Part shown: positions 1-5,794 of the stretch, piece by piece
Layout: each line of letters opens with the position of its first letter
Numbering within the stretch: position 1 is the first letter of the stretch
From: Acidimicrobiales bacterium
GTDB lineage: Bacteria; Actinomycetota; Acidimicrobiia; Acidimicrobiales; Iamiaceae
DNA length: 32,809 bases
Reading direction: 5' to 3'
Assembly (NCBI GenBank): GCA_025463365.1
Contig: JAOBWM010000154.1
Location: 1-32,809 of the forward strand
The notes under the pieces: generated by a model
Seen by the model: the letters and a program-made list of their open reading frames with translations, nothing else
The model's database searches: none
What the model was told of the DNA's origin: nothing
Program-made: the position numbers and the translations under genes

Positions 1-224
1 CGCTCGCCGTCGATCTCGACCTCGGCGAACGTCGGGACGCACACCAGGTCGATGCCCCCGGGAGCGACGTAGCCCCGGGCGATGGCGATGGCCTTGACCG
101 CCTGGTTGAGGGCCCCTGCCCCGACGACCTGGACCAGCACCCCTCCGTTGGACCGCACGACGCCCGCCATGGCGCCGGCGACTGAATTGGGGTTGGAACG
201 TGTCGACACCTTGAGGGTCTCCAA
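1..224 (-). CDS. spoVS: Stage V sporulation protein S (SpoVS) family, 3' end outside window
   Basis: The translated minus strand begins M-ETLKVSTRSNPNSVAG and continues with GAGALNQAVKAIAIARGYV and then DLVCVPTF, the signature of the short (about 86 aa) SpoVS/Alba-like family. 74 codons are visible, so only about a dozen C-terminal residues are missing. The start is taken as TTG at 224-222 because a GGGAG Shine-Dalgarno lies 5 bases upstream and family members start M-E-x-L-K-V-S; no ATG is available. In Bacillus the protein acts at stage V of sporulation, but the family is widespread in non-sporulating bacteria (Deinococcus-Thermus, actinobacteria) and its molecular role there is unknown. 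It lies downstream of recA on the same strand, behind a strong hairpin, so it is probably transcribed separately. Family assignment is secure; function is not. Confidence 0.9.
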   Translation of the reverse strand, partial: METLKVSTRSNPNSVAGAMAGVVRSNGGVLVQVVGAGALNQAVKAIAIARGYVAPGGIDLVCVPTFAEVEIDGE

Positions 225-382
225 CGTTGCTCCCTGTTGCTCGAGAGGAGGGGCGTGCACTGGCGCGTGGCTTCGACACCGGCGTCGGTCATCCCTGCCC
301 ACCGGGCCATTTGGGGATGCCCGTTCAACTGCTTGGGTGACGGCCGAAGCCGCAGCGTGCGGGGCACGCGCCCGAAAACGCC

Positions 383-417
383 GAGGGCGTCCGGGCCCCA
401 GCGGTCCGGACGCCCTC
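383..417 (-). terminator. Intrinsic terminator of recA
   Basis: A perfect 12-bp stem (383-394 pairs with 406-417, arm GAGGGCGTCCGG) with an 11-base loop. Read on the minus strand it is followed within 3 bases by a TTTT run (GGCGTTTTCGG). It starts 31 bases after the recA stop. The rest of the 225-447 gap holds the spoVS leader; no further gene is seen there. Confidence 0.8.
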
Positions 418-447
418 GACGGGTGTGGGGGGAACGATGTCGACCAG

Positions 448-1497
448 TTAGTCGAGTGTGATGGGCATGTCGTCCGGGTCGAGTTCGCTGTCCGCCTCGG
501 CCTCGTCGGCATCGGCACCGATGCCGACCTGGAGCCGGATGCGTTCGGAAACCTCGACCATGATCTCGGGGTTCTCCATGAGGAACGACTTGGCGTTCTC
601 CCGGCCCTGCCCGAGTTGCTCGCCCTCGTACGTGTACCAGGCCCCCGACTTCTTCACGAGGCCAAGATCGACCCCGATGTCGAGCAGGGAGCCCTCACGG
701 CTGATGCCCTTGCCGTACATGATGTCGAACTCGGCCTGCTTGAACGGCGGGGCCACCTTGTTCTTCACGACCTTGACCCGAGTGCGGTTGCCCACGATCT
801 CGACGCCGTCCTTGATGGACTCGATGCGGCGGATGTCGAGCCGGACCGACGAGTAGAACTTCAGCGCCCGGCCACCAGGGGTGGTCTCCGGCGAGCCGAA
901 CATGACGCCGATCTTCTCCCGGAGCTGGTTGATGAAGATGCAGATGGTGTCGGTCTTGTTCAGGTTGGCGGTGAGCTTGCGCAGCGCCTGGGACATCAGC
1001 CGGGCCTGGAGGCCGACGTGGGTATCCCCCATCTCGCCCTCGATCTCGGCCCGAGGCGTCAGTGCCGCCACCGAGTCGATCACCACGACGTCGAGCGCAC
1101 CGGAGCGCACCAACATGTCGGTGATCTCCAAGGCCTGCTCCCCCGTGTCCGGCTGGGAGATGAGCAGCTCGTCGATGTCGACCCCGATGGCCTTGGCGTA
1201 GATCGGGTCCATGGCGTGCTCGGCATCGACGTAGGCGCAGATGCCGCCGTTGCGCTGGGCCTCGGCGACCACGTGCATGGCGAGCGTGGACTTGCCGGAA
1301 GACTCCGGACCGTAGATCTCGACGACGCGGCCACGAGGCAGGCCGCCGACTCCCAGGGCCAGGTCGAGCGCCAGGGCGCCCGTGGGCACCGTGCCGATCG
1401 CCATCGACCCCTTCTCGCCCATCTTCATGACCGAGCCCTTGCCGAACTGCTTCTCGATGCCGGCCAGAGCCATGTCGAGTGCCTTTTCACGCTCCAT
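448..1497 (-). CDS. recA: Recombinase RecA
   Basis: 349 aa, normal RecA length, with no intein. RecA forms ATP-dependent filaments on single-stranded DNA, drives strand exchange and triggers LexA self-cleavage in the SOS response. Walker A is GPESSGKST at residues 63-71. Walker B lies in [12 protein letters not shown], and loop L2 lies around the [21 protein letters not shown] region. The C-terminus is acidic ([15 protein letters not shown]), as usual. The start is the ATG at 1497 ([11 protein letters not shown]), with AAAGGAAG about 7 bases upstream; the frame stays open upstream but runs through the promoters. Two damage-responsive promoters lie upstream (P1 at 1569-1591, P2 at 1648-1676). 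No recX follows: the next gene is spoVS. The nearest upstream gene on the same strand is a TSUP permease, not the cinA or regulator gene usual in actinobacteria. Confidence 0.98.
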   Translation of the reverse strand: MEREKALDMALAGIEKQFGKGSVMKMGEKGSMAIGTVPTGALALDLALGVGGLPRGRVVEIYGPESSGKSTLAMHVVAEAQRNGGICAYVDAEHAMDPIYAKAIGVDIDELLISQPDTGEQALEITDMLVRSGALDVVVIDSVAALTPRAEIEGEMGDTHVGLQARLMSQALRKLTANLNKTDTICIFINQLREKIGVMFGSPETTPGGRALKFYSSVRLDIRRIESIKDGVEIVGNRTRVKVVKNKVAPPFKQAEFDIMYGKGISREGSLLDIGVDLGLVKKSGAWYTYEGEQLGQGRENAKSFLMENPEIMVEVSERIRLQVGIGADADEAEADSELDPDDMPITLD

Positions 1498-1568
1498 GAC
1501 GTGCTTCCTTTCGTGTGCCACGACGGCGGTTGGTTGGTGGCTGCTTCGTGCAGCGATCCGATGACAGG

Positions 1569-1591
1569 ACCCTACGAAGGGGGTCTGACAA
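1569..1591 (-). promoter_or_regulatory. recA P1: RecA-NDp/PafBC-type promoter
   Basis: On the minus strand TTGTCAGAC (1591-1583) is followed after 8 bases by TAGGGT (1574-1569). This fits the published actinobacterial RecA-NDp consensus TTGTCRGTG-N8-TANNNT, the LexA-independent DNA-damage promoter activated by PafBC in mycobacteria; 7 of 9 upstream positions match, and the TANNNT part matches fully. It lies about 72 bases before the recA ATG. Confidence 0.8.
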
Positions 1592-1620
1592 CCAAGCCGC
1601 CGGAGCGGACCAGGCTGGGC

Positions 1621-1641
1621 CGTTCCGGGGACCCCGGAACG
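1621..1641 (-). other. Perfect palindrome at the predicted 5' end of the recA P2 transcript
   Basis: Arms CGTTCCGGGG and CCCCGGAACG around a single central A: a perfect 10-bp inverted repeat. It begins about 7 bases after the P2 -10 hexamer, so in P2 transcripts it would be at or next to the first nucleotide. A single-base loop cannot form as RNA without opening some pairs, so it could equally be a DNA operator. Confidence 0.6.
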
Positions 1642-1647
1642 ACACGC

Positions 1648-1676
1648 ATGGTATTTCGAACAGGTGTTCGTGGCAA
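1648..1676 (-). promoter_or_regulatory. recA P2 promoter with a LexA box in its spacer
   Basis: On the minus strand: TTGCCA (-35, 1676-1671), a 17-base spacer, TACCAT (-10, 1653-1648). The spacer starts with a perfect SOS box, CGAAC-N4-GTTCG (1657-1670), the LexA operator form of actinobacteria and Firmicutes. A bound LexA would block polymerase directly. The order of a distal LexA promoter and a proximal LexA-independent promoter is the same as described for mycobacterial recA. Confidence 0.88.
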
Positions 1677-1779
1677 GGACCCTCACCGGATTTCTTCGGA
1701 GATCCCCGCACGGGCCGGACGAGGCCGGCGATCCGCGGCCCTCGCCAGCCGCCGACCGGGCGGCCTCGCCTCGGCGGGA

Positions 1780-2601
1780 TCAGAGGTGGGGACCCGCCAG
1801 GAAGGCGACGCCGAGCACCACGAGCACCACGCCGTACCCCCGCTCGAGGCGGGTCGGGTCGGTGCGCAGGGCCACGCGGGCGCCCAGCCCGGCCAACGGG
1901 ACCGACCCGGCGGCGAACGCGGCCACCACTGCGAGATCGAGGTGGCCCAGCGCCAGGTGGACGAGCGTGCCGGGCACGGCCAGCACCGATGCCACGGCGA
2001 GCGAGGTGCCGAACGCCGGCTTGATCGGCAGGCCGAGCACCGCCACGAACAACGGTGCGAGCAGGAACCCGCCGCTGTTGGCGAGCAGGCCCGCAGCCAG
2101 TCCCGTGATGACCGCGACGGCGATGGTGCGCCCGCGCATCGACGGCGCGTCGACTCCCTTGACCTCGTCATCCACCGGGGCGGCCGTACGGCCGGCATGC
2201 CACGTCATGCGAGCGCCGAGTGCGACGAGGATCACGTCGGTCACGCTCACGAGCGAGCCGGCACCGACCCAGCGAGACGCCACCGCACCGATGATCGTGG
2301 CCGGCACCCCGGCGATGAGCGACCACGTGAGGATGTCCCGGTCGATGAGGCCCTTGCGCCGATACCCGTGAGCCGCGACCAACGAGCCGGGGACCGTCGC
2401 CGGCAGGGGTGCCGCCAGCGCGATGACCGGCGGGATGCCGAACGCCACGAGCACCGGAGTGGCCAGCGCCGATCCGCCCTTGCCCAGCAACCCCCCGAGG
2501 AAGCCGATCCCGGCTCCGACGACCAGCACGGGAAGGAGGGAGGCGATCACGACTCCCAGAGGACCACGCTTCGTCCCATGCGTCCAACACTTGATTCGCA
2601 T
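1780..2601 (-). CDS. TSUP (TauE/SafE) family membrane transporter
   Basis: 273 aa, almost entirely hydrophobic, with about eight membrane segments in two repeated halves. It has the family's N-terminal glycine-rich stretch (GIGFLGGLLGKGGSALATP) and the repeated counterpart in the second half (GLAAGLLANSGGFLLAP). TSUP proteins export or import small sulfur-containing or organic anions (sulfite, sulfoacetate, taurine breakdown products); the substrate cannot be read from sequence. It is divergent from a LysR regulator with only 20 bp between the assigned starts, the classic arrangement for a LysR regulator and its target. The first ~17 residues are polar and have only a very close GGAG; an in-frame GTG at 2550 would give a protein starting at the first membrane segment and leave more promoter space. 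Confidence 0.85.
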   Translation of the reverse strand: MRIKCWTHGTKRGPLGVVIASLLPVLVVGAGIGFLGGLLGKGGSALATPVLVAFGIPPVIALAAPLPATVPGSLVAAHGYRRKGLIDRDILTWSLIAGVPATIIGAVASRWVGAGSLVSVTDVILVALGARMTWHAGRTAAPVDDEVKGVDAPSMRGRTIAVAVITGLAAGLLANSGGFLLAPLFVAVLGLPIKPAFGTSLAVASVLAVPGTLVHLALGHLDLAVVAAFAAGSVPLAGLGARVALRTDPTRLERGYGVVLVVLGVAFLAGPHL

Positions 2602-2609
2602 TGCTCCGA

Positions 2610-2615
2610 TAAGCT
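2610..2615 (+). promoter_or_regulatory. -10 hexamer for a leaderless lysR transcript
   Basis: TAAGCT ends 6 bases before the ATG at 2622; no Shine-Dalgarno is present. The same bases lie in the leader of the divergent TSUP gene, so binding here would couple the two genes. Confidence 0.5.
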
Positions 2616-2621
2616 GTGCCG

Positions 2622-3506
2622 ATGGATCTCCGTCAGGCTTCCTACGTCGTGGCCGTGGTCGACCACGGCACGTTCACCGCGGCTGCGGCGTCGATTCCCG
2701 TGAGCCAGCCCGCGCTCTCCCAGGCGGTCGCCACGCTTGAGCGGGAGCTCGGCGCCGAGCTCTTCCACCGGCTCGGCCGCCAGGTTCGCCTGAGCCCGGC
2801 CGGTGAGGCGTTCCTCGAGCCGGCGCGCCAGATGCTCCGCGATGCGGAGGTCGCTCGTGCGGCGGTGGCCGACGTCGTCGGCCTGACGTCGGGCCGTCTC
2901 GACGTCGTCGCCCTCTCCACCCTCGTGGCCGAGCCCCTGGTCGGTCTGGTCGGTCGGTTCCGGAGGATGCATCCGGGGGTGCTCGTGCGCATCACGGAGC
3001 CCGAAGATGCCGATGCGGTGGTGGGCGACGTGCGGTCGGGCGCCGCCGAGCTCGGACTCGGTGACGTCGACGAGGTCCCGGCGGGGTTGGCGCTGGATCC
3101 GCTCGGCCGCCAGGCGCTGTTCGCCGTGCTGCCACCGGGCACCGGGCTCGCCGACGATCGGCGCCTCCCGGTCGCCCGCTTGGCCCGCTTCCCGCTCATC
3201 ACCACGCCTCGCGGCACGTCCAGTCGGCGGCTGCTCGGCCAGGCCCTGCGCCTCGCCGATCCCGATGCCGATCCCGAGATCGGCGTGGTGACCCAGCACC
3301 GCGAGGCGATCGTCCCGCTGGTCATGGCCGGCGCCGGCGCCGCGATCCTGCCCGAACCACTGGCCCGTGCCGCCGCCGCGCTCGGCGCCGTGATCGCCCC
3401 ACTCTCGCCGCGGTTGGAACGTCCCGTGGCGCTCGTCCGTCGGTCCGGCCCGCTGTCACCCGCCGCCGAGGCGTTCCGGCAGCTCGCCGTGGGCAACCCG
3501 TTCTGA
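2622..3506 (+). CDS. LysR-type transcriptional regulator
   Basis: 294 aa, normal family length. The N-terminal winged helix-turn-helix spans residues ~1-60 (MDLRQASYVV, then SQPALSQAVATLERELGAELF and R-x-V-R-LSPAGE), followed by a periplasmic-binding-protein-like effector domain from ~90. The ATG at 2622 gives the canonical M-D-L-R-Q start; a GTG two codons upstream is less likely. It probably controls the divergent TSUP transporter and itself; the effector is unknown. The last codon and stop (TTC TGA) are formed by the left arm of the first palindromic repeat at 3501, so the repeat cluster abuts the gene and may have replaced its original end. Confidence 0.92.
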   Translation: MDLRQASYVVAVVDHGTFTAAAASIPVSQPALSQAVATLERELGAELFHRLGRQVRLSPAGEAFLEPARQMLRDAEVARAAVADVVGLTSGRLDVVALSTLVAEPLVGLVGRFRRMHPGVLVRITEPEDADAVVGDVRSGAAELGLGDVDEVPAGLALDPLGRQALFAVLPPGTGLADDRRLPVARLARFPLITTPRGTSSRRLLGQALRLADPDADPEIGVVTQHREAIVPLVMAGAGAAILPEPLARAAAALGAVIAPLSPRLERPVALVRRSGPLSPAAEAFRQLAVGNPF

Positions 3507-3799
3507 GCGCTCGGTGTCGCACCGGTGCGACGCGCGCCGCTCAGAACGGTGGGGCGACCCGGGCCGGGCCTTTCTGAGCGCTCGGGTGTCGCATGAGTGC
3601 GACGCGGGCCGCTCAGAACCGCGGGACGACTCGGGCGGGCCAGCCCGACTCTCGGGCCGGACGTTTCTCTCGAGCCGGGCCTTTCTGAGCGCTCGGTGTC
3701 GCACCGGTGCGACGCGGGCCGCTCAGAACGGCGGGACGACTCGGGCCGGGCCTTTCTGAGCGCTCGGTGTCGCATGGGTGCGACGCGGGGCGCTCAGAA
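3501..3799. repeat. Cluster of four nested palindromic repeats
   Basis: Copies lie at 3501-3546, 3572-3618, 3683-3728 and 3754-3799 (46-47 bp each). Each has outer arms TTCTGAGCG and CGCTCAGAA (perfect in all four) enclosing inner arms GTCGCA and TGCGAC. The 4-base centre varies: CCGG, TGAG, CCGG, TGGG. Copies 1-2 and 3-4 are each 71 bp apart start to start; copies 2-3 are 111 bp apart. The 25-bp spacers after copies 1 and 3 are near-identical (ending CGGGCCGGGCCT). Constant stems with a changing centre suggest selection on a hairpin or a two-fold-symmetric protein site. Copy 1 overlaps the lysR stop, so it may also terminate transcription. No transposase, RAYT gene or cas gene is nearby. No other copy is seen in the window. 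Confidence 0.9.
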
Positions 3800-3806
3800 C
3801 GGTGGG

Positions 3807-3868
3807 AGGACTCGGGAGGACTCGGGCGGACTCGGGCGGACTCGGGCGGACTCGGGGGGACTCGGGCC
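3807..3868. repeat. 10-bp tandem repeat, about six copies
   Basis: Unit CTCGGGCGGA (variants AGGA and GGGA) repeats with exact 10-bp period from the end of the fourth palindrome. The unit resembles the GACTCGGGC text in the palindrome spacers, so it probably arose by slippage of spacer sequence. No gene is seen between 3507 and 3933. Confidence 0.85.
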
Positions 3869-3933
3869 GTCCGGGCGGGGTCGATGTCACGCGAAGCGCG
3901 CAGGTTCGCGCGGTGGGCGGGTAGGTGGCTGGC

Positions 3934-5097
3934 ATGGCCAACGGAACTGCCAGCGGCACCGCCAACGGAACCGCAGGCACCTACGAACGGGACACGAGCT
4001 ACCTGACCGACCGGATCACCGCTGATGGACGCGATGGCTGGCCGGTCGAGGCGGGCCGGTACCGGCTGGTGGTGTCGCGAGCGTGTCCGTGGGCGAACCG
4101 CGCCATCATCGTCCGCCGCCTGCTCGGCCTCGAGCCCGTCCTGTCGATGGGCATCGCCGGCCCGGTGCACTCCGCAGCGGACAGCTGGACGTTCGACCTC
4201 GACCCCGGCGGGATCGATCCCGTGCTCGGCATCGGTCGCCTGCGTGACGCGTACGACGCTCGTTCACCCGGATACCCGAAGGGCATCACGGTCCCGGCGA
4301 TCGTCGACATCCTGAGCGGCAAGGTGGTCACCAACGACTTCGCCCAGATCACGCTCGACCTGTCGACCGAGTGGCGCGCACACCACCGCGAGGGCGCGCC
4401 CGACCTCTATCCGGAACCGCTGCGTGACGAGATCGACCGCGTCGCCGGCGTCATCTACGAAGAGGTCAACAACGGCGTCTACCGCGCCGGGTTCGCGTCG
4501 TCACAGGAGGCCTACGACGAGGCCTACCGGCGACTGTTCGCCCGCCTCGACAACGTGTCGGACCGCCTCGCCGGCCAGCGCTACCTCGTCGGCGACACGA
4601 TCACCGAGGCGGACGTCCGGTTCTTCACCACACTCGTGCGCTTCGACGCCGTCTACCACGGGCACTTCAAGTGCAATCGCTCGAAGCTCGCCGAGATGCC
4701 GGTCCTGTGGGCCTACGCCCGCGACCTGTTCCAGACTCCCGGCTTCGGCGACACGATCGACTTCGACCACATCAAGCACCACTACTACGAGGTCCACCGA
4801 ACCTTGAACCCCTCAGGGATCGTGCCCGCGGGACCCGACCTGTCGAACTGGCTGACCCCGCACGATCGCGATCGGCTGGGCGGTCGGCCGTTCGGTGCCG
4901 GCACGCCGCCCGGCCCGCCACCACCCGACGAGGTCGTCCCGACCGACCACACGCCGCTGAAACCCCAGCGCGCCGTCGCCGCCAAAGATGCTCCTGCCCG
5001 CCGCGGCGGCGATCACCATGACGATGTCGTCTCGTCGAACGGACCCGACCACTGGCCCTGGAATCGGCGCAGGGGTGCAACGATGCGCAAGACCTGA
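3934..5097 (+). CDS. Xi-class glutathione S-transferase / S-glutathionyl-hydroquinone reductase-like
   Basis: 387 aa. The Ecm4/YqjG-type thioredoxin-fold domain has its active-site cysteine in SRACPWANRA (Cys51), the diagnostic CPWA motif of hydroquinone reductases. Other family motifs are KVVTNDFAQI, the helical C-domain with ITEADVRFFTTLVRFDAVYHGHFKCN, and IKHHYYEVHRTLNPSGIVPAGP. Characterised members reductively remove glutathione from glutathionyl-hydroquinones in the cytosol. Most actinobacteria make mycothiol rather than glutathione, so the thiol partner here may differ (inference). The N-terminus carries an NGTASGTANGTAG repeat, and about 75 C-terminal residues beyond the family core are proline- and charge-rich. 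Start: ATG at 3934; a GTG three codons earlier is possible. It follows the repeat cluster and precedes the sigma gene on the same strand. Confidence 0.88.
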   Translation: MANGTASGTANGTAGTYERDTSYLTDRITADGRDGWPVEAGRYRLVVSRACPWANRAIIVRRLLGLEPVLSMGIAGPVHSAADSWTFDLDPGGIDPVLGIGRLRDAYDARSPGYPKGITVPAIVDILSGKVVTNDFAQITLDLSTEWRAHHREGAPDLYPEPLRDEIDRVAGVIYEEVNNGVYRAGFASSQEAYDEAYRRLFARLDNVSDRLAGQRYLVGDTITEADVRFFTTLVRFDAVYHGHFKCNRSKLAEMPVLWAYARDLFQTPGFGDTIDFDHIKHHYYEVHRTLNPSGIVPAGPDLSNWLTPHDRDRLGGRPFGAGTPPGPPPPDEVVPTDHTPLKPQRAVAAKDAPARRGGDHHDDVVSSNGPDHWPWNRRRGATMRKT

Positions 5098-5140
5098 GCG
5101 TCGATGATGCGTGGGCCCGGTGATGGGAGAGGCGGTTCGG

Positions 5141-5794
5141 GTGGGGACGCATGCCGGGGACGACGAGCTGCCCGCCATTCGCGCTGTCCGCTCCTGCCGC
5201 GCGGACCTACCCGCGCGGCGGGGGGTGCCCGTCGCCTCCGAGCCGATCACCGCCGCAGTCGAACAGCCAGCCCAGCCCAAAGCGGCCCGTACTGATCCAG
5301 CTGCGACACCAGCCGGCCCGGAGGCTCGCGACGATCGGTGGGACCGGCTCGCCAAGCTCTACCGCACCGAGCAGGCCGGACTCGTGCGCCTCGCCACGCT
5401 CCTCACCGACGACCACGCGGTGGCCGAGGAACTGGTCCAGGAGGCGTTCGTCCGTCTGCACGCTCACCTCGACCGGGCCGACCGGCCGGGCGCCTACCTG
5501 CGGACCACCGTCGTCAACCTCAGCCGGGGTCACCACCGCCGGCGAGCCGTGGCCGACCGCCACCCACCCGAGCAACCCCGGTCGACCCCGGAGCCCACGC
5601 TCCCCCACGATCACGACCCCGTCTGGCTCGCGCTGCAGGAGCTTCCCGACCGCCGCCGCATCGCCCTGATCCTCCGCTTCTACCTCGACCTCCCCGACGA
5701 CGAGATCGGCCGCATCCTCGGCGCCCGCCCCGGCACCATCCGCTCGCTGGTCTCGCGAGGCCTGTCGAGCCTGAAGAAGGAGCTCGAGCCGTGA
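5141..5794 (+). CDS. ECF-family RNA polymerase sigma factor
   Basis: About 217 aa. Sigma region 2 spans YRTEQAGLVRLATLLTDDHAVAEELVQEAFVRLHAHL and ends in PGAYLRTTVVNLSRGHHRRR. Region 4 runs from LPDRRRIALILRFYLDLPDDEI through the helix-turn-helix GARPGTIRSLVSRGLSSLK. This is the two-domain layout of ECF sigma factors of the SigE type, which redirect polymerase to stress promoters. The ~65 residues before region 2 are low-complexity. The start is uncertain: GTG at 5141 has GGGAGAGG 8 bases upstream and is preferred over GTG 5111 and ATG 5123. The stop overlaps the next gene's start (GTGA), so the two proteins are translationally coupled. No ECF-type autoregulatory promoter was recognised. Confidence 0.88.
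   Translation: MGTHAGDDELPAIRAVRSCRADLPARRGVPVASEPITAAVEQPAQPKAARTDPAATPAGPEARDDRWDRLAKLYRTEQAGLVRLATLLTDDHAVAEELVQEAFVRLHAHLDRADRPGAYLRTTVVNLSRGHHRRRAVADRHPPEQPRSTPEPTLPHDHDPVWLALQELPDRRRIALILRFYLDLPDDEIGRILGARPGTIRSLVSRGLSSLKKELEP

Noticed and set aside
448-1497. Intein in RecA, as in some mycobacteria
   Set aside because: RecA is contiguous at 349 residues with all motifs in normal spacing.
1498-1686. N-terminal extension of RecA to an ATG at 1686
   Set aside because: The extension would run through both promoters and the LexA box, has no RecA homology, and the ATG at 1497 has a good ribosome site and the canonical RecA start.
2590-2613. LysR operator as the partial dyad CTTGATTCG/CGATAAG
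   Set aside because: The arms match only with inserted bases and no clean T-N11-A palindrome is present, so it is not listed as a site, although a LysR site in this region is likely.
82-2703. 873-codon open frame on the plus strand across recA and the TSUP gene
   Set aside because: It is antisense to two certain genes, and its translation is Asp/Arg/His/Gly-rich without any motif. Long antisense frames are expected in very GC-rich DNA, where stop codons are rare.
3501-3799. CRISPR array
   Set aside because: Repeats are full palindromes, the spacers after copies 1 and 3 are nearly the same and of unequal length to the other, there are only four copies, and no cas genes are present.
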